7,382 nt of DNA, from contig FR901596.1 in NCBI GenBank assembly GCA_000438015.1, positions 4,464 through 11,845 of the forward strand, in the 5' to 3' direction. Positions within the stretch are counted from its first letter, which is position 1; every line of letters begins with the position of its first letter. The notes under the pieces were generated by a model. That model made no database searches, was not told the origin of the DNA, and saw only the letters and a program-made list of their open reading frames with translations. Positions 1 through 6,537 of this stretch are shown piece by piece. Both the position numbers and the translations under genes were made by a program. The stretch comes from Coraliomargarita sp. CAG:312 (GTDB taxonomy: Bacteria; Verrucomicrobiota; Verrucomicrobiia; Opitutales; Intestinicryptomonadaceae).

Positions 1-135
1 GGCCTTGGCTACAGCTGGCGCTGCAGTCGCGGCTTCGGCTATGGTAGCACCGCAAAGCGACAATGCGAGAGCGCTAAAAAAAACAATAGACAGCTTACGC
101 ATTGCGTCTGATTTTATCATTATCCCCCCGGACAT
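1..135 (-). CDS. Exported protein of unknown function, N-terminal fragment with signal peptide
   Basis: Only the first 45 codons are present; the gene runs off the left edge of the window. The translation starts with a short polar, basic segment ending in DAMRK. A hydrophobic stretch LSIVFFSALALSLCGATIA follows, then AEA, a good signal peptidase I site, and then an Ala-rich stretch ATAAPAVAKA. The product is therefore predicted to be exported to the periplasm or envelope. A cysteine sits in the hydrophobic core (LSLCG), but the residue before it is Leu, so a lipobox is unlikely. There are three in-frame ATGs, at 135, 120 and 102. I chose 135 because GGAGG lies 7 nt upstream of it, although the ATG at 102 (MRKLS) would give a more typical signal peptide. 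The gene is divergent from leuS and shares its upstream region. No functional domain is visible in the fragment. Confidence 0.72.
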   Translation of the reverse strand, partial: MSGGIMIKSDAMRKLSIVFFSALALSLCGATIAEAATAAPAVAKA

Positions 136-142
136 AATTTAT

Positions 143-147
143 CCTCC
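143..147 (-). promoter_or_regulatory. Shine-Dalgarno site of the divergent exported-protein gene
   Basis: On the minus strand GGAGG is followed by 7 nt (ATAAATT) and the ATG at 135-133. This is near-ideal sequence and spacing and decides the start codon. It is the only strong Shine-Dalgarno sequence in front of any gene in this window. Confidence 0.65.
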
Positions 148-213
148 AACTATCAGTTCAATATATTACCATTTAAATGTCAACCGTTTTGTAGAATTTT
201 TTTTCATTTTTAT

Positions 214-243
214 TTGATGGTTAGATTATTTACCAAATATATT
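214..243 (+). promoter_or_regulatory. Candidate upstream sigma70-type promoter for the leuS operon
   Basis: TTGATG at 214-219 (4 of 6 to the -35 consensus) is separated by 18 nt from TATATT at 238-243 (5 of 6 to the -10 consensus). Transcription would start near 250, just at a GTTTGG/CCAAAC inverted repeat, giving a leader of about 117 nt. The region is AT-rich, so chance matches are easy. Confidence 0.3.
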
Positions 244-250
244 AAAGAAT

Positions 251-267
251 GTTTGGCATACCCAAAC
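251..267. repeat. Short inverted repeat GTTTGG-N5-CCAAAC
   Basis: Perfect 6-bp arms, GTTTGG at 251-256 and CCAAAC at 262-267, flank the 5-nt centre CATAC. It lies between the two candidate leuS promoters and is not followed by a T-run, so it is not an intrinsic terminator. It could be an operator or a 5' end stem-loop of the mRNA; it could also be chance. Confidence 0.35.
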
Positions 268-295
268 TCCCTATTCCGCAAAATGCAAAAAAACT

Positions 296-324
296 TTGAC
301 GAAAGCCAAAAAGCGTGCGATTAT
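296..324 (+). promoter_or_regulatory. Candidate proximal sigma70-type promoter for leuS, extended -10
   Basis: TTGACG at 296-301 (5 of 6 to consensus) is followed by 17 nt and GATTAT at 319-324 (4 of 6). A TGC immediately before the -10 fits the extended -10 element. Transcription would start near 331, leaving a leader of about 36 nt before the leuS ATG. The nearby TATATT at 322-327 would need a 20-nt spacer and is less likely. Confidence 0.4.
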
Positions 325-366
325 ATTTAACTTTATTTGCAACTGAGAATTTTCTTTTGAATAACC

Positions 367-3117
367 ATGGCAACAAACAACGTCGACTACGACTTCACAG
401 AAATTGAAAAATTCTGGCAACAGCGCTGGGACGAAGAAAATACCTTCCACGCTGAAAATTCCCCAAAAGACGGGCGAAAAAAATTCTATATTTTGGATAT
501 GTTCCCCTACCCGTCCGGCGCTGGGCTGCACATAGGGCATCCCGAAGGATACACGGCCTCGGATATTCTTGCGCGTTATAAGTGGGCAAACGGATACAAT
601 GTCCTCCACCCAATGGGTTGGGACGCATTCGGGCTTCCAGCGGAACAATACGCGGTAAAGACCGGAACGCACCCCGCAATCACGACTGCCGCAAATATCG
701 ACAATTTTAGGCGCCAAATAAAAAGTATAGGTTTCGCAATAGACTGGCAGCGTGAAATCAACACAACCGATCCAAAATATTTTAAGTGGACGCAATGGAT
801 TTTCCTGCAGCTATTTAGAATGGGACTGGCTTATGTCGACGAAAAGCCTGTGTGGTGGTGCCCGCAACTCGGAACTGTTCTTGCGAATGAAGAAGTAATT
901 GACGGCAAAAGCGAAGTCGGAAAATTTCCGGTCGAACGCCGAAAGCTAAGGCAATGGGTTCTAAAAATAACCGCTTATGCAGACAAACTGTTGGAAGGGC
1001 TGAAAGATTTGGACTGGCCAGACTCGACAAAGCGCCTTCAAACCAACTGGATTGGGCGCTCAGAAGGAGCCGAAGTGGATTTTGAAATAGCCGATTCCAG
1101 CGCGAAAGGCAAAAAACTCCGCGTTTTTACAACCCGGCCTGACACGCTGTATGGGGCAACATACATGGTTATAGCACCCGAACACCCGCTAGTTTCAGAA
1201 TTGACATCGCCAGAGAATAAGGAAGCTGTCGAGTCATATAAAAAGTCGATAGCCTCAAAGAGCGATCTCGACCGCACAGACCTTGCAAAAGACAAAACCG
1301 GAGTATTCACGGGAGCACACGCCATCAACCCCATAACCGGCAAGAAAATCCCAATTTGGATTGCTGACTATGTTCTTATGAGCTATGGGACGGGCGCAAT
1401 TATGGCGGTTCCCGCGCATGACGAACGCGACTATGACTTCGCAAAAAAATACAATTTGCCAATAATTCGGGTAATAGAAAAGAAGGACGAAAACGGACGC
1501 GATGCCGACTTGCCGTTTTGCGACGTCGGGAAAATGGTAAATTCAGGGCCGTTTGACGGAATGAACTCCGCCGAAGTAAAAAAAGAAATAGTGGCAATGC
1601 TGGAAGGCAAATCGCTGGGGAAAAAGTCCGTAAACTATAAATTGCGCGATTGGCTATTTTCCAGGCAACGCTATTGGGGCGAACCGTTCCCTATTGTATG
1701 GGTTTCAAAAGAAGCTTACCAAAAGGCGAAAGAATCTCCCAAATTTGCAAAAAATATGCCGCAGGCCCCCGTTTGCTATACCGACTCAAACGGACAAATT
1801 CTATACGCCCTGCCAATCCCCGAAGACCAATTGCCGCTTGAACTCCCCGAAATTGAAAATTACAAACCATCGGGGACAGGAGAGAGCCCATTGGCAAACG
1901 CCTCAGACTGGCTCAATGTGAAAATAAATACCGCCACCGGGGAAATTTTACCCGCGTCGAACGCCTCAGCTAGCGGCGAAGGCTGGTTCCCCGGCAGGCG
2001 CGAGACAAATACAATGCCGCAATGGGCAGGCTCATGCTGGTATTATTTGCGCTATTGCGACCCATTCTGCGATACCGCTCCCATCTCAAAAGAGGCGGAA
2101 GAATACTGGCAATATCCGGACTTCTACATAGGGGGAGCTGAACATGCGGTTTTGCACCTTCTCTATGCGCGCTTCTGGCACAAAGTGCTGTTTGACTGCG
2201 GGATTGTAAGGAATCCGGAACCATTTAAAAAGCTGTTCCACCAGGGAATCATACTCGGACAGCTTGAATTTACCGGATACAAAAAAGACGGGAAATGGAT
2301 TAGCGCGGACAAAGCAGACGAATCTTGCGAACAAATTAAATTATCCGACTCAGATGTGGAAAAATCGGGCGCCAAGTTCGTACTAAAATCCGACAAATCG
2401 GTTGCCGTAGACGCAAGATCTTTTAAAATGAGCAAAAGCCGCGGAAACGTCATAAATCCGGACGATATTATAAAAAAATACGGAGCCGATTCGCTTAGGC
2501 TGTATGAAATGTTCCTCGGCCCCCTTGAAGACCAAAAGCCTTGGAACACAAACGGCATAGAAGGCGTTTTCAGATTCCTCAAGAAGGTTTGGAGGGAATT
2601 CGTAGGCCCTGACGGTAAAATATCGGCAAAAATTTCAGGTTCCGAGGACTCCCAAGAACTCTTAAAATCATTAAACGAAACAATTAAAAAAGTCGGCGCG
2701 GATATAGAAACTTTGCGGTTTAACACCGCCATATCTCAAATGATGATTTTTATGAACGCCTTCCAGAAAGAGTCAAAAGTATCCAAGGAAAGCGCCGAAA
2801 AATTCATACAATTGCTCGCGCCATTTGCGCCGCATATGTGCGAAGAAATCTGGAACAGGCTCGGGAATGAAAGCTCTGTTTCAAAAGCCAAATGGCCTGT
2901 TGTCGACGAATCAAAACTTGTTGAATCTACAGTAAAAATAGCCGTCCAAGTAAACGGGAAACTCCGCGGGGAACTAGCCGTCGAAAAGGGCGAATCAAAA
3001 GAAAATATTTTGGCTGCGGCAAAACAAATAGAAAACGTTAAGAATTTCCTAAGCGGAAAAACAATCGTCAAGGAGATATTCGTACCGGGTAAAATTGTAA
3101 ATATTGTGGCAAAGTGA
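367..3117 (+). CDS. leuS: Leucyl-tRNA synthetase
   Basis: This class I aminoacyl-tRNA synthetase charges tRNA-Leu with leucine in the cytoplasm (EC 6.1.1.4). The 916 aa give all domains in order. The Rossmann fold carries the HIGH motif at residues 55-58. The CP1 editing domain carries TTRPDT (255-260) and the GTGAIMAVPAHDERD block (341-355), whose last Asp matches the amino-group-binding Asp of editing sites. Then come LRDWLFSRQRYWGEP, the RETNTMPQWAGSCWYY signature, the catalytic KMSKS at 687-691, the anticodon-binding helical domain (LAPFAPHMCEEIW) and the C-terminal VQVNGKLRG domain. The protein is some 40-60 residues longer than E. coli LeuRS. The extra length lies around the zinc-domain position, where no CxxC pair is seen. 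ATG at 367 is the only possible start because an in-frame TGA lies at 358. No Shine-Dalgarno sequence precedes it. It is the first gene of the cluster and overlaps the next by 4 bp. Confidence 0.98.
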   Translation: MATNNVDYDFTEIEKFWQQRWDEENTFHAENSPKDGRKKFYILDMFPYPSGAGLHIGHPEGYTASDILARYKWANGYNVLHPMGWDAFGLPAEQYAVKTGTHPAITTAANIDNFRRQIKSIGFAIDWQREINTTDPKYFKWTQWIFLQLFRMGLAYVDEKPVWWCPQLGTVLANEEVIDGKSEVGKFPVERRKLRQWVLKITAYADKLLEGLKDLDWPDSTKRLQTNWIGRSEGAEVDFEIADSSAKGKKLRVFTTRPDTLYGATYMVIAPEHPLVSELTSPENKEAVESYKKSIASKSDLDRTDLAKDKTGVFTGAHAINPITGKKIPIWIADYVLMSYGTGAIMAVPAHDERDYDFAKKYNLPIIRVIEKKDENGRDADLPFCDVGKMVNSGPFDGMNSAEVKKEIVAMLEGKSLGKKSVNYKLRDWLFSRQRYWGEPFPIVWVSKEAYQKAKESPKFAKNMPQAPVCYTDSNGQILYALPIPEDQLPLELPEIENYKPSGTGESPLANASDWLNVKINTATGEILPASNASASGEGWFPGRRETNTMPQWAGSCWYYLRYCDPFCDTAPISKEAEEYWQYPDFYIGGAEHAVLHLLYARFWHKVLFDCGIVRNPEPFKKLFHQGIILGQLEFTGYKKDGKWISADKADESCEQIKLSDSDVEKSGAKFVLKSDKSVAVDARSFKMSKSRGNVINPDDIIKKYGADSLRLYEMFLGPLEDQKPWNTNGIEGVFRFLKKVWREFVGPDGKISAKISGSEDSQELLKSLNETIKKVGADIETLRFNTAISQMMIFMNAFQKESKVSKESAEKFIQLLAPFAPHMCEEIWNRLGNESSVSKAKWPVVDESKLVESTVKIAVQVNGKLRGELAVEKGESKENILAAAKQIENVKNFLSGKTIVKEIFVPGKIVNIVAK

Positions 3118-3899
3118 AACCTATAATTTCCATATTGGCGGCGTTTTTTTCCGCCGCGCTCCTAAACGCGCAGACCTCCGGAGAATCCACGGACAAGCTT
3201 GCGCAGGGATATGTTTACATCCATACGCTCAGAAACGAGCCGTCCATCGAAAGAAATGGAGCCGAATTAAGATTGAAGCGGCGCGACATAGTCCCCGCAA
3301 ACGGATTGACAATCGAAACGGTTAAAGGCCAATGCGCAATGCTTGTCCTATCAAATCGAACGGTCATTTTTGTGAAAGGAAACGCCAAGCTTACCATTGA
3401 AAACTTTGAGCAGGCAACCCCCTTTGATTTTCAACTTGACGACGAATACGAATCTACCCACTCCCAATTGAGAATAAGCCTCGATTACGGAGAAATATAT
3501 ATGGCGATGCTTTCGCCGCGCCCGACTAGCCGCACGATAATAAAAACGACATTCGGCGCAGTAGAACCCAAAACTACCGCCATGTACATTTCCTGCGACA
3601 AAAAGAACTCAAAGTTCGCAATATTCAACGGGCAGGCGGTGTTCTGCGGACTTGACAACAAGCGCGACTTTATACAGCAGGGACAAATCGGTATAGTGGA
3701 AGAGCTGGAAAGCAAAAAAATGTATCCCTTGAAAATAGAGCCGATGAGCTCGCTCCAAGAGGACAGGCATGAAAAAGTCCTAGAACTCTGCAAACTGGCA
3801 ATGCAATCGACTGAAATTAAGCTCTCCCGCGAAGGGAATTTCTCGGCTAGAAGACTGGTTCCTAAGGACTTCTTTTTGCGCAAACACAATATGAACTGA
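3114..3899 (+). CDS. Secreted FecR-like domain protein
   Basis: This 261-aa protein begins with GTG inside the leuS stop (GTGA, 4-bp overlap), so its translation is probably coupled to leuS. Residues 1-19 form a signal peptide (MKPIISILAAFFSAALLNA, then Q). The mature part is beta-rich and resembles the FecR family fold. It has a stretch around 72-100 (CAMLVLSNRTVIFVKGNAK), LRISLDYGEIYM near 119-130, and a tail of repeated strands ending in IFNGQAVFCG and QQGQIGIVEE (170-196). In classical FecR this domain relays TonB-receptor status to an ECF sigma factor. Here there is no N-terminal anti-sigma segment and no sigma factor or receptor beside it, so signalling to a sigma factor is doubtful and a structural or sensing role in the periplasm is more likely. 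The last 60 residues are charged and unrecognised. The domain call rests on pattern resemblance. Confidence 0.72.
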   Translation: MKPIISILAAFFSAALLNAQTSGESTDKLAQGYVYIHTLRNEPSIERNGAELRLKRRDIVPANGLTIETVKGQCAMLVLSNRTVIFVKGNAKLTIENFEQATPFDFQLDDEYESTHSQLRISLDYGEIYMAMLSPRPTSRTIIKTTFGAVEPKTTAMYISCDKKNSKFAIFNGQAVFCGLDNKRDFIQQGQIGIVEELESKKMYPLKIEPMSSLQEDRHEKVLELCKLAMQSTEIKLSREGNFSARRLVPKDFFLRKHNMN

Positions 3900-3906
3900 C
3901 CTTTGC

Positions 3907-4755
3907 ATGGATACGCCTATTTCAAAATTTCTGCCGCCCGATTTCGATAAATCCGCAAAAATCGCCATATTGGCCGGAAAGGGCGAATATCCTATTATGT
4001 TGAAAAAACGTTTGGATTCTTTCGGCATACCAAACGCGCTAATGGCATTTGAAGATGAAACACCTCCAGAACTTTTCAACGCCTACCCTTCAAGCGAACG
4101 CTATTCAAGCAATGTAGGCCAACTGGGAAAGCTCTTGAAAAACTTGAAGGCAAGCCGCGCAAAATACGCTATCATGGCCGGACAAATAACGCCTAAAAAA
4201 CTTTTTAGGGGTATGAAACCCGATTTGAAAGCCATAATGATTTTGGCTTCCCTAAAACGAAAAAACGCCGAAACAATATTCGGGGCTATAGCCAAAGAAA
4301 TGTCAGCAATAGGCGTTGAAATGTTGGACGCCCGCTCATTCTTCGACGATTCTGTCGCGCCCAAAGGATTTTTTGCCGGCAAAAGCTGGCCTATAAAACC
4401 GGAGCATATGGAACACGCCATGTCCATCGCCCGCGAATGCGCAAGGCTTGACATTGGACAAGGATGCGTGGCCGCGCGCGGAACTGTGCTTGCCGTGGAA
4501 GCCTTTGAAGGCACCGACAAAATGCTTGAGCGCGCAGGGCAATTTGAAGCCAAAGACGCGCTGTTCGCAAAAACGGTCAAGCCCAACCAAGACTACCGTT
4601 TCGACGTTCCAGTTATAGGCGAACGCACAATGCGCAAGCTCGCCGCAGCAAATATAAAAAATGTCGTGCTGGAATCAGACAAAGTTATAATACTGCAAAA
4701 AGAAAAAGTGTTGGCGCTCGCCGCCGAACATTCCATAAAAATTTTCGGAATATGA
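3907..4755 (+). CDS. lpxI: UDP-2,3-diacylglucosamine pyrophosphatase LpxI
   Basis: LpxI (formerly DUF1009) hydrolyses UDP-2,3-diacylglucosamine to lipid X and UMP, the fourth step of lipid A synthesis, at the inner face of the inner membrane. It is an unrelated replacement for LpxH. The 282 aa (family usually about 270-285) show the N-terminal IAILAGKGEYPIML block (19-32), AGQITPKKLF (91-100), and the C-terminal hallmark motifs LDIGQ (181-185), AVEAFEGTDKM (196-206) and KPNQDYRFDVPVIG (225-238). The conserved acids D204, D229 and D233 are all present; the Caulobacter enzyme uses an Asp in this C-terminal half, though I cannot assign which residue matches without an alignment. ATG at 3907 follows the FecR-like stop by 7 nt, with no Shine-Dalgarno. 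About 17 residues precede the first conserved strand, slightly long. It overlaps sufE by ATGA. Confidence 0.95.
   Translation: MDTPISKFLPPDFDKSAKIAILAGKGEYPIMLKKRLDSFGIPNALMAFEDETPPELFNAYPSSERYSSNVGQLGKLLKNLKASRAKYAIMAGQITPKKLFRGMKPDLKAIMILASLKRKNAETIFGAIAKEMSAIGVEMLDARSFFDDSVAPKGFFAGKSWPIKPEHMEHAMSIARECARLDIGQGCVAARGTVLAVEAFEGTDKMLERAGQFEAKDALFAKTVKPNQDYRFDVPVIGERTMRKLAAANIKNVVLESDKVIILQKEKVLALAAEHSIKIFGI
4192..4209. repeat. Near-palindrome CCTAAAAA-AC-TTTTTAGG inside lpxI
   Basis: Perfect 8-bp arms at 4192-4199 and 4202-4209 flank a 2-nt centre. It encodes the conserved PKKLFR stretch of LpxI, so protein constraint may explain it. As RNA it would form a short AU-rich hairpin with no U-run after it, so it is not a terminator. 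Confidence 0.4.
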
Positions 4756-5183
4756 GCAACATAGTTGAAGACAGAAAAAACGCCGTGCGCGAAGAGTACG
4801 GTTATTTTAACGATCCCCAAGAACTATTTGAATACATAATAGCAAAAAACAAGTCCGCAAAAAACTTGGACGACCAATTTAAGCGCGAGGAGTTTCTTGT
4901 AAAAGGATGCGTTTCCAGCCTATGGCTGGTGCCCAATTTTGACAAATCCGCAAATAAATGCCATTTTAAAAGCGACGCAGACTCTATAATAACGCGCGGA
5001 GTGGCCGATCTAGTATGCGGTTTGTACGACGGCCTAACCCCAGACGAAGTTCTCAAATTAGACCCAAAATTTCTTGAAGAAATCGGAATAAGCTCCCACC
5101 TTTCTCCAAACCGCAGGAATGGATTGAGCCAGCTGTGCGGAAAAATTCACGATTTCGCCGCAGCCTGCAAAAACAGCCAATAA
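4752..5183 (+). CDS. sufE: SufE-family sulfur acceptor for Fe-S cluster assembly
   Basis: SufE accepts persulfide sulfur from the cysteine desulfurase SufS and passes it to the SufBCD scaffold in the cytoplasm. The 143 aa match the family length (about 138-150). The active-site loop is VKGCVSSLW, with the sulfur-accepting Cys at residue 53. Further family features follow: SDADSIITRGVADLVCGLYDG (about 74-94), TPDEVLKLDPKFLEEIG and the C-terminal HLSPNRRNGL motif (about 116-125). The start is the ATG in the ATGA overlap with the lpxI stop, implying translational coupling. No sufS, sufB, sufC or sufD is in the window, so its partners must be encoded elsewhere. CsdE is a close homologue with the same fold; the sequence alone does not separate the two with certainty. 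Confidence 0.93.
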   Translation: MSNIVEDRKNAVREEYGYFNDPQELFEYIIAKNKSAKNLDDQFKREEFLVKGCVSSLWLVPNFDKSANKCHFKSDADSIITRGVADLVCGLYDGLTPDEVLKLDPKFLEEIGISSHLSPNRRNGLSQLCGKIHDFAAACKNSQ

Positions 5184-5230
5184 CAGCAACTATACGCAGG
5201 AAAATTTTTCAACTTGCACAAAGCAAAAAA

Positions 5231-5944
5231 ATGCCCAACGCCATATCGAAAACATTTACAATATTGAAAGAACAACCAATAGGATGTTTTTTCGCGGCAC
5301 TGCTCTCTTTTCTGCTAATATCGACTGTACTGGCAGGGATGCTGTTTATTGCCGCCGCCATAATTTCCGTTCCGGTAATAAAAGACACGATATCAGCCCA
5401 AACCGGTTTCCACGCTTCCGTCGAAAGCGTTTTTTTAAACATATATACCGGAGAATGCAACCTGAACTATCTATCCTTGCAGAATCCCCAAGCATATAAT
5501 ATGTCAGAATATGCAACGGAATCGAATATGGAAATCCCGACGTTCGCAATAGCCAAAAGCGTAAAACTGCGGCTATCTCCGTCCGATCTTATTCTCAGGG
5601 GGCGCTTGGTTGTAAAATCAGCAGATATTGACATTGATGTCATAAACTGCGTAAGAATAAACAGTGCATCTTACAATCTTCCCGAATTTATTGAAAAAAT
5701 ATCAGAAATCTCGGAAATCGACAAAAGGGACGGGAACGCATATCTGGAAAAATTTTCTATAAAAATAAAGCGTGCCACTTACTGCGATATGACTATATCA
5801 AGCGACATAATGAAGTGGGACACTGCATTAAACTTTAAGTTTGAAAAATCTGGCATCAAAGACGCCCAGGACCTTATATCGTCATTAACAAACTCTTTGA
5901 ATAAAGCAAACGCGCCGTTTATTGCGCGCGGCTTAACAAAATGA
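5231..5944 (+). CDS. AsmA-like membrane-anchored periplasmic protein
   Basis: This 237-aa protein has a short cytoplasmic N-terminus, then one long hydrophobic segment at about 18-50 (CFFAALLSFLLISTVLAGML and onward). The rest is a beta-rich domain expected in the periplasm. The pattern after the membrane segment is typical of the N-terminal part of AsmA-family proteins: FHASVESVFLNIYTGECNLNYLSLQNPQAYN (59-90), then a strand-forming block with LSPSDLILRGRLVVKSADIDIDVI (115-138), then NLPEFIEKI. AsmA-family proteins act in outer-membrane assembly or lipid transfer between membranes; members are usually larger, so this is a short form. The reading frame stays open upstream to an ATG at 5135 inside sufE, but that would add a strongly basic stretch and a 49-nt overlap. 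I chose 5231 because it gives an ordinary start after a 47-nt gap. It overlaps purN by ATGA. Confidence 0.7.
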   Translation: MPNAISKTFTILKEQPIGCFFAALLSFLLISTVLAGMLFIAAAIISVPVIKDTISAQTGFHASVESVFLNIYTGECNLNYLSLQNPQAYNMSEYATESNMEIPTFAIAKSVKLRLSPSDLILRGRLVVKSADIDIDVINCVRINSASYNLPEFIEKISEISEIDKRDGNAYLEKFSIKIKRATYCDMTISSDIMKWDTALNFKFEKSGIKDAQDLISSLTNSLNKANAPFIARGLTK

Positions 5945-6537
5945 AAAAAATGAAAGCGGCCATACTATCGAGCGGAAAAGGTTCAAACGCCGACGCAATT
6001 TTTAACTGCGTTGAAAACGGCAAAATTAAAAACTTGGAAATAGTCGCGCTAATATCAGATATTCAAGATGCGCCTGCCCTCAACGTAGCCAAAAGGCACA
6101 ATATTCCTTCAATATGGATTGATCCAATGCGCAAAGGCGCGCGCTTTACGCCTGAAAGCGCGCAAAACTACATAAAATTCCTGAAGGAGTCCGAAGTGGA
6201 GCTTGTGATACTGGCTGGATTTATGCGCATATTGCCTCCGGAATTCGTCAGTGAATTTTCAAACAGAGCCATAAATCTGCACCCTAGCCTGCTTCCGGCA
6301 TTCAAAGGAAAAGACGCCATAAAACAAGCATTTGATGCAAAGGCAAAAAAATGCGGATGCACAGTGCACTTCGTGAGCGACGAGCTTGACGGAGGCAAAA
6401 TAATATCCCAAAAAGAAGTAGAAATATTTCCCGGCGACACGCTTGAAACCTTGGAAGCCAGAGTCCACGAAGCCGAGCATATCCTTCTGCCTAGCGTAAT
6501 AGCAGATATAGCCTCTGGGAAAATAAAACTGGGATAA
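5941..6537 (+). CDS. purN: Phosphoribosylglycinamide formyltransferase (GAR transformylase 1)
   Basis: PurN transfers the formyl group of 10-formyltetrahydrofolate to glycinamide ribonucleotide, the third step of purine synthesis, in the cytoplasm. The 198 aa (E. coli 212) start with the phosphate-binding loop ILSSGKGSNADAI (8-20). Next come LVILAGFMRILPPEF (88-102), the catalytic block INLHPSLLPAFKG (111-123) and GCTVHFVSDELDGG (139-152). The catalytic Asn112, His114 and Asp150 are all present, matching E. coli N106, H108 and D144. The ATG at 5941 overlaps the upstream stop (ATGA), and a second in-frame ATG at 5950 is possible. No Shine-Dalgarno is visible. It ends in TAATG, overlapping murB by 1 nt. 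No other purine gene is nearby. Confidence 0.97.
   Translation: MKKMKAAILSSGKGSNADAIFNCVENGKIKNLEIVALISDIQDAPALNVAKRHNIPSIWIDPMRKGARFTPESAQNYIKFLKESEVELVILAGFMRILPPEFVSEFSNRAINLHPSLLPAFKGKDAIKQAFDAKAKKCGCTVHFVSDELDGGKIISQKEVEIFPGDTLETLEARVHEAEHILLPSVIADIASGKIKLG
6139..6163. repeat. Perfect 9-bp inverted repeat (hairpin) inside purN
   Basis: GCGCGCTTT at 6139-6147 and AAAGCGCGC at 6155-6163 are exact reverse complements around a 7-nt loop ACGCCTG. Six of nine pairs are G-C, so the mRNA hairpin should be stable. No T-run follows on either strand, so it is not an intrinsic terminator. It falls at codons 67-75 of purN, outside the catalytic motifs. Confidence 0.55.

Larger units (their letters stand above)
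136..366. other. Divergent AT-rich intergenic control region
   Basis: This 231-bp gap separates the minus-strand exported-protein gene from leuS and must carry the promoters for both. It is visibly AT-rich compared with the flanking genes and includes an ATTTAAAT palindrome at 171-178. It contains no convincing coding sequence. I see no tRNA, no T-box-like leader (no AGGGTGGNACCGCG-type antiterminator motif) and no intrinsic terminator in it. Candidate promoters and an inverted repeat are listed separately. Confidence 0.6.

Noticed and set aside
160..183. Perfect TTGACA (minus strand, 183-178) with TATATT (165-160) as promoter of the divergent gene
   Set aside because: The spacer is only 12 nt, too short for a sigma70 promoter, and no good -10 exists at 16-18 nt. 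The real promoter of this gene remains unidentified.
5..217. Plus-strand ORF of 70 aa at the left edge
   Set aside because: It is the antisense of the signal-peptide gene, continues into AT-rich non-coding sequence with low-complexity translation, and has no ribosome-binding site.
136..366. T-box or other amino-acid-responsive leader for leuS
   Set aside because: No T-box motif, no terminator-antiterminator pair and no leucine-rich leader peptide can be seen in the 231-bp region.
271..795. Minus-strand ORF of 174 aa
   Set aside because: It lies mostly opposite leuS coding sequence, which has clear LeuRS motifs there. The translation shows no recognisable domain, so it is a shadow ORF.
2163..2732. 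Minus-strand ORF of 189 aa
   Set aside because: It is the antisense of the LeuRS region holding KMSKS. The Ser/Phe-rich translation is what the complement of Lys/Glu-rich codons gives, with no recognisable domain.
3138..3157. GCGGCG - 7 T plus C - CGCCGC inverted repeat at the start of the FecR-like gene
   Set aside because: It lies in codons for the Ala/Phe-rich signal peptide core (AAFFSAA), which alone explains the symmetry. The T-run is in the loop, not after the stem, so it is not a terminator.
3937..4975. Similar short stretches PDFDKSAK (lpxI) and PNFDKSANK (sufE), alike at nucleotide level
   Set aside because: The similarity is short, the two proteins are unrelated families, and the sufE copy sits in a variable loop. 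Chance is the simplest reading.
5135..5230. Upstream start at 5135 for the AsmA-like gene
   Set aside because: It would overlap sufE by 49 nt and add a basic low-quality stretch. The overlap codes for the conserved SufE C-terminus, so 5231 is the better start.
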